Shown piece after piece: positions 42,301 to 55,542 of a stretch of 64,000 nt of DNA. Under the pieces are notes generated by a model. The model was given only the letters and a program-made list of their open reading frames with translations. It had not been told where the DNA came from and searched no databases. The translations under genes were made by a program, and so were the position numbers. The DNA comes from Ophiosphaerella korrae (Eukaryota; Ascomycota; Dothideomycetes; Pleosporales; Phaeosphaeriaceae): the NCBI GenBank assembly GCA_028456385.1, contig JALNQF010000110.1, forward strand, positions 88,115 to 152,114. Reading direction: 5' to 3'. Each line of letters starts with the position of its first letter. Position 1 is the stretch's first letter.

Positions 42301-44776
42301 GAAAATAGCGTTTAGAACACAATAGAGATTATATAAATACCTAGTTATACTATTTAGCTTAACGAATACACTAGTAGTATTTTAGAAAAGAATTAATATA
42401 GTACTAAGAGAGTACTTAGACATATTTATATTTATATACTTAGATAACATCCTTATATTCTTAGAAATAGAGGAAGAATACGTATAATACATATATAAAG
42501 TACTAAGAAAGCTAGTAGAAGCTAAAATATTTCTTAAGATAAAAAAATACAAGTTCTACACAAAAGAAATAGATTTCCTAGGGTTTATTATAGAACTAGG
42601 AAAGATTAAGATTAATCTAGAGAAGATTAAGTTAATTAACAAATAGCTAATACTAAGAAACCTAAAAGAAGTACAATAATTTTATAGGCTAGCTAACTTT
42701 TATAAAAAGCTAATAGTAAGATAGTCTAAAGATATAGAACCTATTACAAACCTTATAAAGAAAGATATACTATTTAAATAGATAAAAAAATACAATAAGG
42801 TATTTAGAAAGATTAAAAAGAAATTTATAGAAAACCTAGTTATTAGAATATATAACCTAGACCTACTAGTAATAGTAAAAATAGATATATCTAATTTAGT
42901 CTATAGAATAGTACTAATACAAGAAGACCTAGAGACTAAAAAAGAATACTTAGTTAAATACTTCTCTAAGAAAATAAAGATAGTAGAACTTAACTACCTA
43001 ATCTATAATAAAGAGATACTAGTAATCTATAAAGTATTTAAATAATAGAGAGTATATTTACAAAGAGTAAAATATTAGATAAAAGTCTATATAGACTACA
43101 AGAATCTTATAAAATTTATAATAAATAAAGAATTGTTATAATACTATATAAGATAGTAAGAATATTTATTAACGTTTAATATAGAAATTATATATATAAA
43201 AGAGAAAGATAATTAGTTTATAGACGCCCTTAGTAGAAGACTAGACTTATAAGAAGAAGTAAGCGCTACTAGTATAGTTCTAGTTAAGAACAAAGAAGGA
43301 TACTTAGTCCTAAATATATATAAAATAGCTATAATACTTAAAAGAAAGAGTAGCGAGCTAGATAAATAGATTTAGAAAATAATAAAAGAAGTATCTAAAG
43401 AAATAGAGAAACTAGAAATCTAAAAAGGATTTGTATAAGCCTATAGAAGAATATATATCCTAAAGAAGATCTAGAGAGAATTTATATAATAATTCTATAA
43501 ATTACTAGTATATAGTTACTAAAGTATTAAAAAAATATTAGATAGACTACTATAAGAATACTATATCCTAAAGGTAAGATAATTAGTAATAGAGGTACTA
43601 CAAGACTATATAGAATATTACTAGAATAAGTATAATAGATACGTACTATATAGAATATTACAACTAGTAGAAGTACTAAGATAACTATAGAGAGTTATTA
43701 TAATAGACTTTATTACGAAGCTACCTAAGTCTAAGAACTTAATATTAGGAGTTAAATATAATAGAATCTTAATAATAGTAGATAAGCTTATAAAGTATAT
43801 ATACTTTAGACTATATAAAGAAAAAAGTAGAATAGAGGTTACTATATACTAGGTTCTAGAAACTATAATTAGTTAATATAGACTACTAGATAAGATCGTT
43901 ATAGATAAAGACGTATAATTTATATTAAAACTATAGAGAATAATAACAGCGCAATTAGGAATTAAATATACAATATCTATAGTATATTACTTACAAATAG
44001 ATAGATAGTTAGAACAAATAAATTAGATAGTAGAACAATACCTAAGATACTACCTTAATTATAACTAGAACAATTAGGTATAGTTACTACCTATAGCACA
44101 GTTAGTATATAATAGCATAAAGAATATAGTAATAAGAGTATTACCTTTTTTTGCAAACTATAGATTCGAGCCTAATATATACTAGACACTAAGAGACTAA
44201 ATATCTTAGTTTCTAAGAGGAGAAAACTTTACTAATAGACTTAAAGATATATATAATTAACTAAGATAGAACGTAGAGTTCCTATATAATAAAATAGTAA
44301 AGTACTATAATAGAAAGTATAAAAAGAAACTTTAATTTAGAAAGAGAGAAAAAGTATAGTTAGTATAGAAGAATATTAAAAGTAAGAGACTAAGCCTAAA
44401 ATTAAACTATACTAAAATAAGACTATACAAAATTAAGAAAGAAGTTATACTAGTTATATTTAAATTAAAGCTACTAAATAAGATAAAGATATACCTAATA
44501 TTTTACGTAGCTCTACTAGAATAAGTACTACTAGAAGTAAAACTACTAGTATACAAAGTAGATACGTATAGAGAATAAGAAGAATAAGAAGTTAAGAAAA
44601 TCTTATAGTACTAGTTCTAAAATAGAAGAGACTACTACTTAGTAGAATAGATAGGTATAGATAAAAAAGGATAACTATAGGAAGAAATATAGGAACTAGA
44701 AGATAATCTTAATTACTCTAAGAAACTAGAAGAGTTCTAAAGTTAAAACCCTCTAGAACGCCTAGTAGTAAACTAA
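39314..44776 (+). pseudogene. Element 1 gag-pol, RIP-inactivated, single frame
   Basis: From an ATA at 39314 (in place of ATG) the gag, zinc-knuckle, RT and chromodomain motifs all fall in the same frame, 1,821 codons with stops but no shift. Gag ends in two CCHC knuckles: at 40223-40264 all four ligand codons read Tyr (TAC/TAT) in CX2CX4HX4C spacing; at 40292-40333 the three Cys codons read Tyr and the His is kept. Protease-like INSRAIRNF is at about 41550. RT shows FIYLDNILIF at 42431-42460 (YLDD with the second Asp now Asn) and EIDFLGFIIELGKIKINLE at about 42570. RNase H, then ALSRRLD at about 43230, then integrase with IDFITKLPKSKNLI at about 43708. The chromodomain (NRRDYYLVEQIGIDKKGQL) is at about 44617. 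Not functional. Confidence 0.93.
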
Positions 44777-45406
44777 AAGAACTAATATTACTAATAATAG
44801 ATAGAGAGATAATAAGGACGTCAAGTATAGGACCTACTATAGTAATATTAAATACCTTATCTAAGTCTAGCTTAGCTTCTAGAGCTACTAACTACTTAGC
44901 TAATTTCTTATTATTTAAGGCCTTTATCTTATAAAGATAAGAGAGACAAGCTTAATTCTCTACTAGCTTACTCTATATAAGCTCCTAGATACGCTTACGC
45001 TTAGCTTTAGCCTCTATAATTTAAAATAGTAATTTCTCTTAAGTCTAGTTAATAGCTTTCCCTATTATTATTAAGCCTAGACGCAAGAATAAGTATAATA
45101 AACTTATACTTAGAAAGAGAAATACTAGATACGTTATAAAAGCTACGTATATTTGTATAAATATACGCCTTATAAGCCCTACTATTATTTATAGAAATAA
45201 TATAAAGAAGAGACTTAGAGTTTAACTTAAGAGAAGTATAACAAGAGTAAAGAAATATTTTAATACTATTACGTAATACGTAATTAGTAAGAAGGTAGTA
45301 ACAACGTATAGATAAAATAGTTATAAAAGAGGATAAAGAACTCTATATTAATAAAGAAACTAGACTAATAACTCTAGCTCTAGGATAGGTAAACTAGGAC
45401 CTACCT

Positions 45407-45420
45407 AGGAAAGGAGATAG
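45407..45420 (+). other. Polypurine tract of element 1
   Basis: AGGAAAGGAGATAG directly before the 3' LTR at 45421, the standard site for plus-strand priming. The same tract, mutated, borders the 3' LTRs of elements 2, 3 and 4. Confidence 0.8.
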
Positions 45421-45847
45421 TGTTATAGGTATAATAGAAGAAATTAAGATAGAACTAATTAGTCCTAATCTAGGTACTAATAAAGTATAAGACAAGTAGA
45501 GTAATAACTTTAATTAGGAGACTATATATAACTAGGATACCTAGGCTAATCTATAATCTATAGACTCTTAGTATTAATAGATTATAGATTAAGATAATCT
45601 ATAATCTACTAGTCTTAGTAACTATAGATTATAGATTACAACAAGTATATAGTTAGTAAGATACGTATTATTAGGATAGTATTAGTAATTTAATCCTTTA
45701 ACTATAGAACGCTAATATAAGATAGTTATAAAATATCTTCTATTGTTTATAAGTTATTATAGATTATAACCTAAGCTTTTACTATTAACTCTTAATCTAC
45801 TAACTCTATTATAAGTACTTATAGTTAACAATAGGTAGCCTATTATA
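45421..45847 (+). repeat. 3' LTR of element 1
   Basis: 427 bp, starts TGTTATAGG and ends TATTATA, followed by the CTCTA duplication. Confidence 0.92.
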
Positions 45848-45955
45848 CTCTAGAAGCTAAGCTAGACTTAGATAAGGCGTTTAGTGTTACTATAGTAGGT
45901 CTTACGCTAAACGTCTCTATTATCTTTCTATCTATTATTAGTAATATTAGTTCTC

Positions 45956-48900
45956 TTAGTTTACTACTAGGTATTCTAGAAGGTTTTAACTTTAGAACTC
46001 CTTTAGTTTCTTAAAGTAATTAAGATTATCCTCTAGTTCTTATATTTCTTTTTATAGTTATCTTTTTTTATCTATACTTATTTATTCTACTAAGTAGTAG
46101 TCTCTTCTATTTTAGAACTAGTACTATAGGATTTTCTTAACTTCTTATTCTTTCTATTCTCTATACGTGTCTACTTTATATACTAGTAGTTTTACTTCTA
46201 GTAGTACTTGTTCTAGTAGGGCTACGTAGAATATTAAGTGTATCCTTATCTTATTTAGTAGCTTTAATTTAAATATAACTAGTATAACTTCTTTCTTAAT
46301 TTTGTATAGTTCTATTTTAACGTAGTTTAATTTTAAGCTTAGTCTCTTACTTTTAATATTCTTCTATACTAACTATACTTTTTCTCTCTCTTTAAATTAG
46401 GGTCCCTTTTTATACTTCTTATTATAGTATTTTACTATATAATTGTATAAAAATTCTATATCTTATCTTAGTTAATTGTATATATCTTTAAGTCTATTAG
46501 TAAAACTTTCTCTTCTTAGAGACTAAGATATCTAATTTCTTAGTATCTAGTATACGTTAGGCTCGAATCTATAGTTTATAAAGAAGAGTAATACTCTTAT
46601 TACTACGTTCTTTGCGCTATTATATACTAACTGTACTATAGGTAGTAACTATACTTAATTATTCTAGTTGTAATTAAGGTAGTATCTTAGATATTATTCT
46701 ACTATCTAATTTATTCGTTCTAACTATCTATCTATTTATAGGTAATATGCTGTAGATATTGTATATTTAATTCCTAATTGCGCTGTTATTGTTCCCTATA
46801 GTTTTAATGTAAATCGTATATCTCTATCTATAATAATCTTATCTAGTAGTCTATATTAACTAATTATAGTTCTTAGAACCTAGTATATAGTAACCTCTAT
46901 CCTACTTTTTTCTTTATATAGTCTAAAGTATATATACTTTATAAATTTATCTACTATTATTAAGATTCTATTATACTTAACTCCTAATATTAGGTCTTTA
47001 GACTTTAGTAATTTCGTAATAAAGTCTATTATAATAACTCCCTATAGTTATTCTAATACTTCTACTAGTTGTAATATTCTATATAGTATATATCTATTAT
47101 ATTTATTCCTTTAACATTCTATATAGTCTTGTAGTACCTCTATTACTAATTATCTTACTTTTAGAATATAGTAGTCTTATAGTAGTCTATCTAATATTTT
47201 CTTAATACCTTAGTAACTATATACTAGTAATTTATAGAATTATTGTATAAATTCTCTTTAGATCTTCTTTAAGATATATATTCTTCTATAAGCTTATATA
47301 AATCCTTCTTAGATTTCTAGTTTTCTTATTTCTTTAGATACTTCTTTTATTATTTTCTAAATCTATTTATTTAGCTCGCTACTCTTCCTTTTAAGTGTTG
47401 TAGCTATTTTATATATATTTAGGACTAAGTATCCTTCTTTATTCTTAACTAGAACTATACTAGTAGCGCTTACTTCTTCTTATAAGTCTAGTCTTCTACT
47501 AAGGGCGTCTATAAACTAATTGTCTTTCTCTTTTATATATATAATTTCTATATTAAATATTAATAAGTATTCTTACTATCTTATATAGTATTATAATAAT
47601 TCTTTATTTATTATAAATTCTATAAGATTCTTATAGTCTATATAGACCTTTATCTAATATTTTACTCCTTATAGGTATACTCTCTATTACTTAAATACTT
47701 TATAGATTACTAGTATTTCTTTGTTGTAAATTAAGTAGTTAAGTTCTACTATCTTTATTTTCTTAGAGAAGTATTTAACTAAGTATTCTTTTTTAGTCTC
47801 TAGGTCTTCTTGTATTAGTACTATTCTATAGACTAAGTTAGATACGTCTATCTTTACTATTACTAGTAAGTCTAGGTTATATATTCTAATAACTAGGTTT
47901 TCTATAAACTTCTTCTTAATCTTCTTAAATACCTTATTATATTCTTTTATCTATTTAAATAGCGTATCTTTTTTTATAAGTCTTGTTATTAGTTTTATAT
48001 CTTTAGACTATCTTACTATTAACTTCTTATAAAAGTTAGCTAGCCTATAAAATTATTATACCTCTTTTAGGTTTCTTAGTGTTAGCTATTTATTAATTAA
48101 CTTAATCTTCTCTAGATTAATCTTAATCTTTCCTAGTTCTATAATAAACCCTAGGAAATCTATTTCTTTTGTATTAAACTTGTATTTTCTTATCTTAAGA
48201 AATATTTTAGCTTCTACTAGTTTTTCTAGTACTTTATATATATATTATACGTGTTCTTCTTCTATTTCTAAGAATATAAGGATGTTATCTAAGTATATAA
48301 ATATAAATATATCTAAGTACTCTCTTAGTACTATATTAATCCTTTCTTAGAATACTACTAGTGTATTTATTAAGCTAAATAGTATAACTAGATATTTGTA
48401 TAATTTTTATTATATTCTAAATACTATTTTCTACTTATTACTTTTTTTAATTCTAATTTAGTAATAGGCGTTCTAGATATCTAACTTTATAAAGATTATT
48501 ACCTTCTATAGTTTGTCTTATATTATATCTATCCTTAGTAAGAGGTATTAGTTCTTGTTTATAACTATATTAGTTTTTCTAAAGTCTATATAAGGTCTTT
48601 TATTACTTATTCTTTTCTTATCTATAAAGATAAGTTTATAAGCTACTAAGGATTTAGATTCTCTTATCTATCCTTTCTTTATTACGTTTTAAATAAATAC
48701 TTATTTAATCTTTAACTCTTCTTCTATTTTTTAATAGACTAGGCTCTACTCTACGTCTTTTCCTTCTTCTATTTCTATTACTAAGTCCTATAGTTAATAT
48801 TCTAGAAGGTAGTCTTTAGGTTCTATAAGCTATTCTTCCTATTTCTTATATTCTTCTAAGAATTCTCCCTTATAGGTATTCTTATAGGCCTTTAACGTAT

Positions 48901-51418
48901 CTATTCTATAGTAGTTAATCTTTCTTGTTCTCTAATTAATATATAAGTTAGTTATCTATAACTATAGTATACCTAATATTATATCTTATTTATTATTAAT
49001 TGTTATTATATCTATAACTATATTCTTAATTTCTAATCTTTCTAACCTTAGTATTAAAGGTGCTATCTCGAACTATATTAGTTCCTAGAATAGTTTTCCT
49101 TTAATTATACTTAGTTATTAAGAGTATTTCTTTATTATATACTTTATTCCTTATATTTCTATAAACTTCTTTAATATAAAGTTTCTTGTAGCTCTACTAT
49201 TAATTATTAATTATACTTTCTTTCTTTAGTATATACCTATTTTTGTAATATATAGGCCTCTTATACTTTCTAGTTTTTCTTATTTAGGTAGCTTTATAAA
49301 TTATCTATTTTTCTAGAGCTATAGGCTTACTTTAAGTTTATATTCTTTATATTTTAGATATTTATTATATATATATTTGTACTATAGTCCTCCTTAGACG
49401 TATTTCTTAGATAGTTTTAGGCCTAGTCTTACTACTATATATCTATCTTCTAGGATTACTTCTTATCCTTAGATATTTTCTACTAGAATTACTCTTATAT
49501 AGTTATAGCCTTTTCTCCTTATAGGCTATACGCTATTATTTACTTTAGAGTTTCTATATATAATATAATTCTTATCTAGGTATAATATCTATTATACTTT
49601 AAAGTATACTAGGTGTTTTAGATCTATTATTTTATTATCTCCTTCTTAGTATTTACTTCTACTAAGTATATCTATTATTAGAATATAGTATACTACTAGT
49701 ACTCTTAGTATATAGGCTTTATTAATCTATTACGTCTTTTTTACAAAGTATTACTATTCTCTTTTTATAGGTATTCTTCCTACTATAACTATATATTACT
49801 TTATCTATTCTTAAAATAGTATAAACTTTATTTTTTTAGGATTATATTCTTTCTAGTCTTTATACGCTTCCTCTATACTTATAACTAGTAAGTATTTCTA
49901 AATAAACTTCTATTTTTTATTTTATTCCTCTATATTACTTATTATATAGCTATTATAACTATATATTATTAGCTAGGTATACTTTATATCTCTTATACTA
50001 ACTTATCTCTTACTTCTTTATAGTTCTTTAGAGGTAGTTATAGTAGTCTCTTTATCTAGTACTAGTCTTTTAGCCTAGATTAATAGTACTAAGAGCTCTT
50101 CTCTTTCTAGATCTTCTACTAGTAGGTTTATTACTTAGGCTATTTCTTCTAGCTAAGCTTTTATTCTTTCTTTTATTATAGCTACTCTTTATCTCTATTA
50201 TAAGAAGTATCTTACTCTTTATTTACTAGAAAAATATATATAGTAGTTATCTTTATAATAAAAAGTCTAATAGAGTATTACGTATTATATTTCTTTACTC
50301 TTAGCTACTTTCTCTTAAGGTTTAGCTTATACTTATAGTACTTCTTTCTTCTTTTTAGTTATCTTTAACTAGGTTTCTTTCTTTAGGTCTTTATTCTTGT
50401 AGTCCTTTATAAAGTATCTAGGTTTCCTATATTTATAGTATACTATATCCTTTCTTTTCTTTAATTAGTAGTCTTTTATATAGTAGCCTAGTTTACTATA
50501 GTTAAAGTACGTAAAGTCTTTATTCTTTTTTTTTTTTCTATCTTTATTAGCGTTAAGGATTATAAGGTCTCTCTTATTATAATTCTAGGTATAACCTCTA
50601 TATTTATTCTTCTTCTATTCTTAAAAATTATTATTAATTTATATTACCTATTACTTTAAGGCTTCTAGTGTCCTTAGTTTCTCTATATATATTATCTTAT
50701 ATTAGATTTTAGAGTTTAGTCCTTACTTAAATTATAATATTAAAGCTAACTTATTCTATTCTATATTCTAAGATAGTTATTTAAACTATAATACGTACTT
50801 TAGAATACTTTAACTTTGTATAAGCTTTTCTAGCTATTCTTTAGCTTATTAGGTAACGTCTATATCTCTAAATACTACTCTTATTTATTTAGTAAAGTAC
50901 TTGTAACTTCTAAAAATAGCTCTAGTTTTATCCTTTTAGGTTATTAAAGAGTATGTTATATAGTCTATCTAGTAAGGTTTATACTATCTTATTACGTCTT
51001 CCTTAAGGTGTAACCTAATATATATTACCTTCTTTTCTTCTATATTAAAGTGTAGTACTTATACATCTATTTAGAGTTATACTAAAGTAATAAAAGGTCT
51101 TAGTTTCTCCCTTATTCTATTAAACTTCTTAAGGATAGGTATCTTAGGTAGTTTCTTTGTTATACTTATTACTAGACGTTATATAATTAGTTCTATCTAA
51201 TTCTAACCTTTAATAATAGCTTTAATCTATACTTTATTCTACTTTACGTAATCTTATAGTTCCTTGTTCTATATTTCTAAAGCGTTAATTACTATTTTTA
51301 TATCTTCTTTGTCTAAGATTAAATTATTAATTTAGTCCTTAATTATTTCTTATATAGTGCTATTAGACTTATAACTACTTTTAGGGGCTTTGCTTATTTT
51401 AGTTAAACTTTCTACTAT
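45956..51418 (-). pseudogene. Element 2 gag-pol, RIP-inactivated
   Basis: Bounded by the same start (ATA GTA GAA AGT on the minus strand at 51418) and end context as element 1, and exactly the same length, 5,463 bp. The RT YLDD region lies at about 48284-48305, zinc knuckles at about 50390-50520, chromodomain at about 46060-46130. The equal length argues that neither copy has a net insertion or deletion. Stops are dense. Confidence 0.9.
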
Positions 51419-51479
51419 TATATTAGCTAGACCGTGCACTACTTACACTTTGCTTCTTGTAATAACTAAATTAGTAAAG

Positions 51480-51908
51480 TGTAATAGGTTGTTACTAAAG
51501 TTAACTTCCTAGTACCTAGGTAGTATTAGTAGATTAGGAGTTAATAGTAAAAGCTCGGGTTATAATCTATAATAACTTGTAAATAATAGAAGATATTTTA
51601 TAACTATCTTGTATTAGCGTTCTATAGTTAAAGGATTAAATTACTAATACTATCTTAATAATGCGCATCTTACTAACTATATACTTGTTGTAATCTATAA
51701 TCTATAGTTACTAAGACTAGTAGATTATAGATTATCTTAATCTATAATCTATTAGTGCTAAGAGTTTATAGATTATAGATTAGCCTAGGTATCCTAGTTA
51801 TATATAGTCTCCTAATCGAGGTCGTTACTCTACTTGTCCTATGCTTTATTAGCGCCTAGATTAGGACTAATTAGTTCTATCTCGATTTCTTCTATTACAC
51901 CTATAATA
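51480..51908 (-). repeat. 5' LTR of element 2
   Basis: 429 bp, starts TGTAATAGG and ends CCTATAATA, followed by the TTATC duplication and then element 3 sequence. Confidence 0.9.
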
Positions 51909-51913
51909 TTATC

Positions 51914-54900
51914 TAAATATATAAATATAAATATATCTAAGTACTTTCTTAGTACTATATTAATCTTTTCTTAGAATACTACTAGTGCGTTTGTTAAGCT
52001 AAATAGTATAACTAAATATTTATATAGTTTATACTATATTCTAAACGCTATTTTCTATTTATTACCTTCTTTAATTCTAATTTAATAGTAGGCGTTTTAG
52101 ATATCTAGTTTTGTAAAGATTCTTACTTTTTATAATCTATCTTATATTCTATCTATTTATAGTAGTAGGTATTAGTTTTTATTAGTAATTGCGTTAGTTT
52201 TCTTAAAATCTACGTAGGGCCTTTTATTACTTATCCCCTTTTTATCTATAAATATTAGTCTATATACTACTAAGGATTTAGACTCTCTTATTTATCCTTT
52301 CTTTATTATATTTTAGATAAATATTTACTTAATTTAAGATTCTTCTTCTATTTTTCTATAGACTAGGCTCTATCTTACGTCTTTACTTTCTTCTAGTTTT
52401 ATCGCTAAGTCCTATAGTTAATATTCTAGAAGGTAGTCTTCTAGCTCTATAAGTTATTTTTCCTATTTCTTGTATTCTTCTAGGAATTCTCCTTTATATA
52501 TACTTATATTAGCTTTTAGTATATCTATTTTACTATAGCTAATTTGTCTAGTTCTCTAATTAATTCTTAGGTTAGTTATCTATAACTATAGTATACCTAG
52601 TATAATATCTTGTTTATTATTAATTGTTGTTATATCTATAACTATATTCTTAATTTCTAGTCTTTCTAACCTTAATATTAAAGGTGCTATCTCGAACTAT
52701 ATAAGTTCTTAGAATAGTTTTCTTTTAATTGTACTTAGTTGTTAAGGGTATTTCTTTATAGTATACTTTATTCCTTGTATTTCTATAAACTTCTTTAATA
52801 TAAAGTTCTTTATAGCTCTACTATTAATTATAAGTTATACTTTCTTTCCTTAGTATATACCTGTTTTTATAATATATAGGCCTCTTATACCTTCTAGCTT
52901 TTTTTACTTTAGTAATTTATTAAACTATCTATCTTTCTAGAGCTATAGCCTTATTTTAAGTTTATATATTTTGTGTTTTAGATATTTATTATTTATATAC
53001 TTGTACTATAGTCTTTCTTAGACGTATTTCTTTATTAATTTTAATCTTAGCCTTACTACTAAGTATCTATCTTCTAGAATTATTTCTTATCCTTAGATAT
53101 CTTCTACTATAATTACTCTTATGTAATTATAGCCTCTTCTCCTTATAGGCTATACATTATTATTCGCTTTAAGGTTTCTATATATAATATAGTTCTTATC
53201 TAGGTATAATATTTATAATACTTTAAAATATACTAGATATTCTAAGTCTATTATTTTATTATCCCCTTCCTAGTATTTATCTTTTTTAGGTATTTCTATT
53301 ATTAGAATATAGTATACTACTAGTACTCTTAGTATATAAGCTTTATTAATCTATTATATCTTTTTTATAAAGTATTACTACTCTTTTTATATAGGTATTC
53401 TCTCTACTATAACTATATATTACTTTATCTATTCTTAAAATAGTATAAACTTTATTTCTTTAGGATTACGTTTTTTTTAGTCTTTATACGCCTCCTCTAT
53501 ACTTATAACTATTAAGTATATTTAAATAAATTTCTATTCTTTATTCTATTCTTCTATATCTATTATTATATAGCTATTATAACTATATATTATTAGTTAG
53601 GTATACTCTATACTCTTTATACTAACTTATCTCTTATTTCTTTATAGTTCTTTAGAAGTAGTTATAGTAGTCTCTTTATCTAGTGCTAGTCCTTTAGCCT
53701 AGATTAATAGTACTAGAAGCTTTTCTTCTTCTAAGTCTTCTATTAGTAGGTCTATTACTTATACTATTTCTTTTAGCTAAGCTTTTATTCTCTCCTTTAT
53801 TATAGCTACTCTATATCTCTATTTCTATAGGAACTATACTACTCTCTATTTACTAGAAAGATATATATAGTAGTTATTATTATAATAAAAGGTCTAGTAG
53901 AGTATTACGTATTATACTTCTTTACTCCTAGCTACCTTCTCTTAAAGTTTAGCCTATACTTATAGTACTTCCTTCTTCTTCTTAGTTATTTTTAACTAAG
54001 TCTCTTTTTTTAGGTCTTTACTTCTATAGTCTTTTATAAAGTATCTTAGTTTCCTATATTTATAATATACTATATCTTTTTTTTTTTTATAATTAGTAGT
54101 CTTTTACGTAGTAGCCTTTCTTACTATAGTTAAAGTATATAAAGTTTTTATTCTTCTTTTTCTTTTTATCCTTATTAGTATTAAGAACTATTAGGTCTCT
54201 CTTATTATAATTCTAGGTATAACCTCTATATTTATTCTTTCTCTATTCTTAAAGATTATTATTAATCTATATTACCTATTACTTTAGAGCTTCTAGTGTC
54301 CTTAGTTTCTCTATATATATTATCTCGTATCTAATTTTAGAGTTAAGTCCTTGTTTAAATTATAATATTAAGGCTAACTTATTCTATTCTATATTTTATA
54401 ATAATTGTTTAAATTACAATATATACTTAGGAATACTCTAACTTTATATAAGCTTCTCTAGCTATTCTTTAGCTTATTAGGTAATATCTATATCTCTAAA
54501 TACTACTCTTATTTATTTAGTAAAGTACTCGTAACTTCTAAAAATAGCTCTAGTTTTATCCTTTTAGGTTATTAGTAAATACGTCGTGTAATTAGTCTAG
54601 TAAGGTTTATACTATCTTATTACATCTTCTTTAAGGTATAATCTAATATATATTACTTTCTTCTCTTCTATATTAAAGTATAGTACTTATATATCTATCT
54701 AGAGTTATACTAATATAATAAAAGGTCTTAGTTTCTCTCTTTCTCTATTAAACTTCTTAAGTATAGGTATCTTAGGTAGTTTCTTTATTGCACTTATTTC
54801 TAATCTTTAGGTAATTAGTTCTATCTAGTTCTATCTTTAGATAATAGCTTTAATTTATACCTTGTTTTATTTTACGTAATCTTATAGTTCTTTATTCTAC

Positions 54901-55049
54901 GTTTCTAAGGCGTTAATTACTATCTTTATATCTTCTTTATTATTAATTAGCTAGTTAAGATAACCTTTAATTATTTCCTATATAGTACTATCTAATTCTA
55001 GACTACTTTTAGGGGCTTTACTTAATTATTTAGTTAAACTTTCTACTAT
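51914..55049 (-). pseudogene. Element 3 gag-pol, 5' part (gag to RT)
   Basis: Minus-strand remnant from the gag start (about 55049) to the RT catalytic motif at the edge of element 2. The zinc-knuckle region is at about 54010-54130. Gag differs from element 2 near 54940-55000, so it is not simply a mutated identical copy. Confidence 0.8.
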
Positions 55050-55110
55050 TATATTAGCTAGACTATAGGTTACTTACGCTTCGCTTCTTGCAATAACTAA
55101 ATTAGTAAAG

Positions 55111-55537
55111 TGTTATAGGCTACCTATCGTTAACTATAAGTACTTATATTAGAGGTTAGTAGATTAAGAAGTAATAATAAAAGCTTATATTAGGATCTAT
55201 AATAACTATAAATAGTAGAAGATATTTTATAACTATCTTGTACTAGCGTTCTATAGTTAAAAGATTAAATTACTAATACTATCTTAATAATATATATTCT
55301 ACTAACTATATACTTATTATAATCTATAATCTATAGTTACTAAGACTAGTAGATTATAAATTATCTTAATCTATAATCTATAGTTACTAAGAGTCTATAG
55401 ATTATAGATTAGCCTAGGTATCCTAGTTATATATAGTTTCCTAATTAAGGTTATTACTTTACTTGTCTTATACTTTGTTAGCGCCTAGATTAGGACTAAT
55501 TAGTTCTATCTCGATTTCCTTTATTATACCTATAACA
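55111..55537 (-). repeat. 5' LTR of element 3
   Basis: 427 bp from TGTTATAGGCTACC to TATAACA, followed by the CTATA duplication. More heavily mutated than the partner LTR at 34451. Confidence 0.92.
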
Positions 55538-55542
55538 CTATA

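Larger units (their letters stand above)
38826..45847 (+). mobile_element. Element 1: Gypsy chromovirus retrotransposon, innermost and uninterrupted
   Basis: 7,022-bp plus-strand element in the 3' part of element 2, with target duplication CTCTA at 38821-38825 and 45848-45852; the surrounding element-2 sequence reads on perfectly as AGCTCTA-GAAGC when it is removed. LTRs 38826-39252 and 45421-45847 are both 427 bp. Order: LTR, gag with two zinc knuckles, protease, RT, RNase H, integrase, chromodomain, about 640 bp of 3' sequence, polypurine tract, LTR. It is the youngest insertion by position, yet is as RIP-mutated as its hosts. Confidence 0.95.
37856..51908 (-). mobile_element. Element 2: Gypsy chromovirus retrotransposon, middle of the nest
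   Basis: Inserted in element 3 with target duplication TTATC (37851-37855 and 51909-51913). LTRs 37856-38284 and 51480-51908, both 429 bp. Removing element 1 and its duplicated 5 bp leaves 7,026 bp. The LTR's first 45 bp (TGTAATAGGTTGTTAC in the right copy) differ from those of elements 1 and 3, so it is a distinct subfamily, although the remainder of the LTR and the coding region match closely. Confidence 0.93.
34451..55537 (-). mobile_element. Element 3: Gypsy chromovirus retrotransposon, outermost of the nest
   Basis: Full-length minus-strand element interrupted by element 2. Target duplication CTATA at 34446-34450 and 55538-55542. LTRs of 427 bp each (34451-34877 and 55111-55537). Without the 14,058-bp insertion its own length is 7,029 bp. 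The pol gene is read in two pieces, 51914-55049 (gag through the first half of RT) and 35522-37855 (rest of RT, RNase H, integrase, chromodomain). A polypyrimidine run CTATCTCTCCCTCT next to the left LTR (34878) is the polypurine tract of the minus strand. Coding parts are mutated throughout in RIP fashion. Confidence 0.93.

Noticed and set aside
39314..44776. Using an alternative genetic code (TAA/TAG as Gln) to read gag-pol as functional
   Set aside because: Neighbouring genes use standard stops, and zinc-knuckle Cys and RT Asp residues are also lost, so mutation is the explanation.
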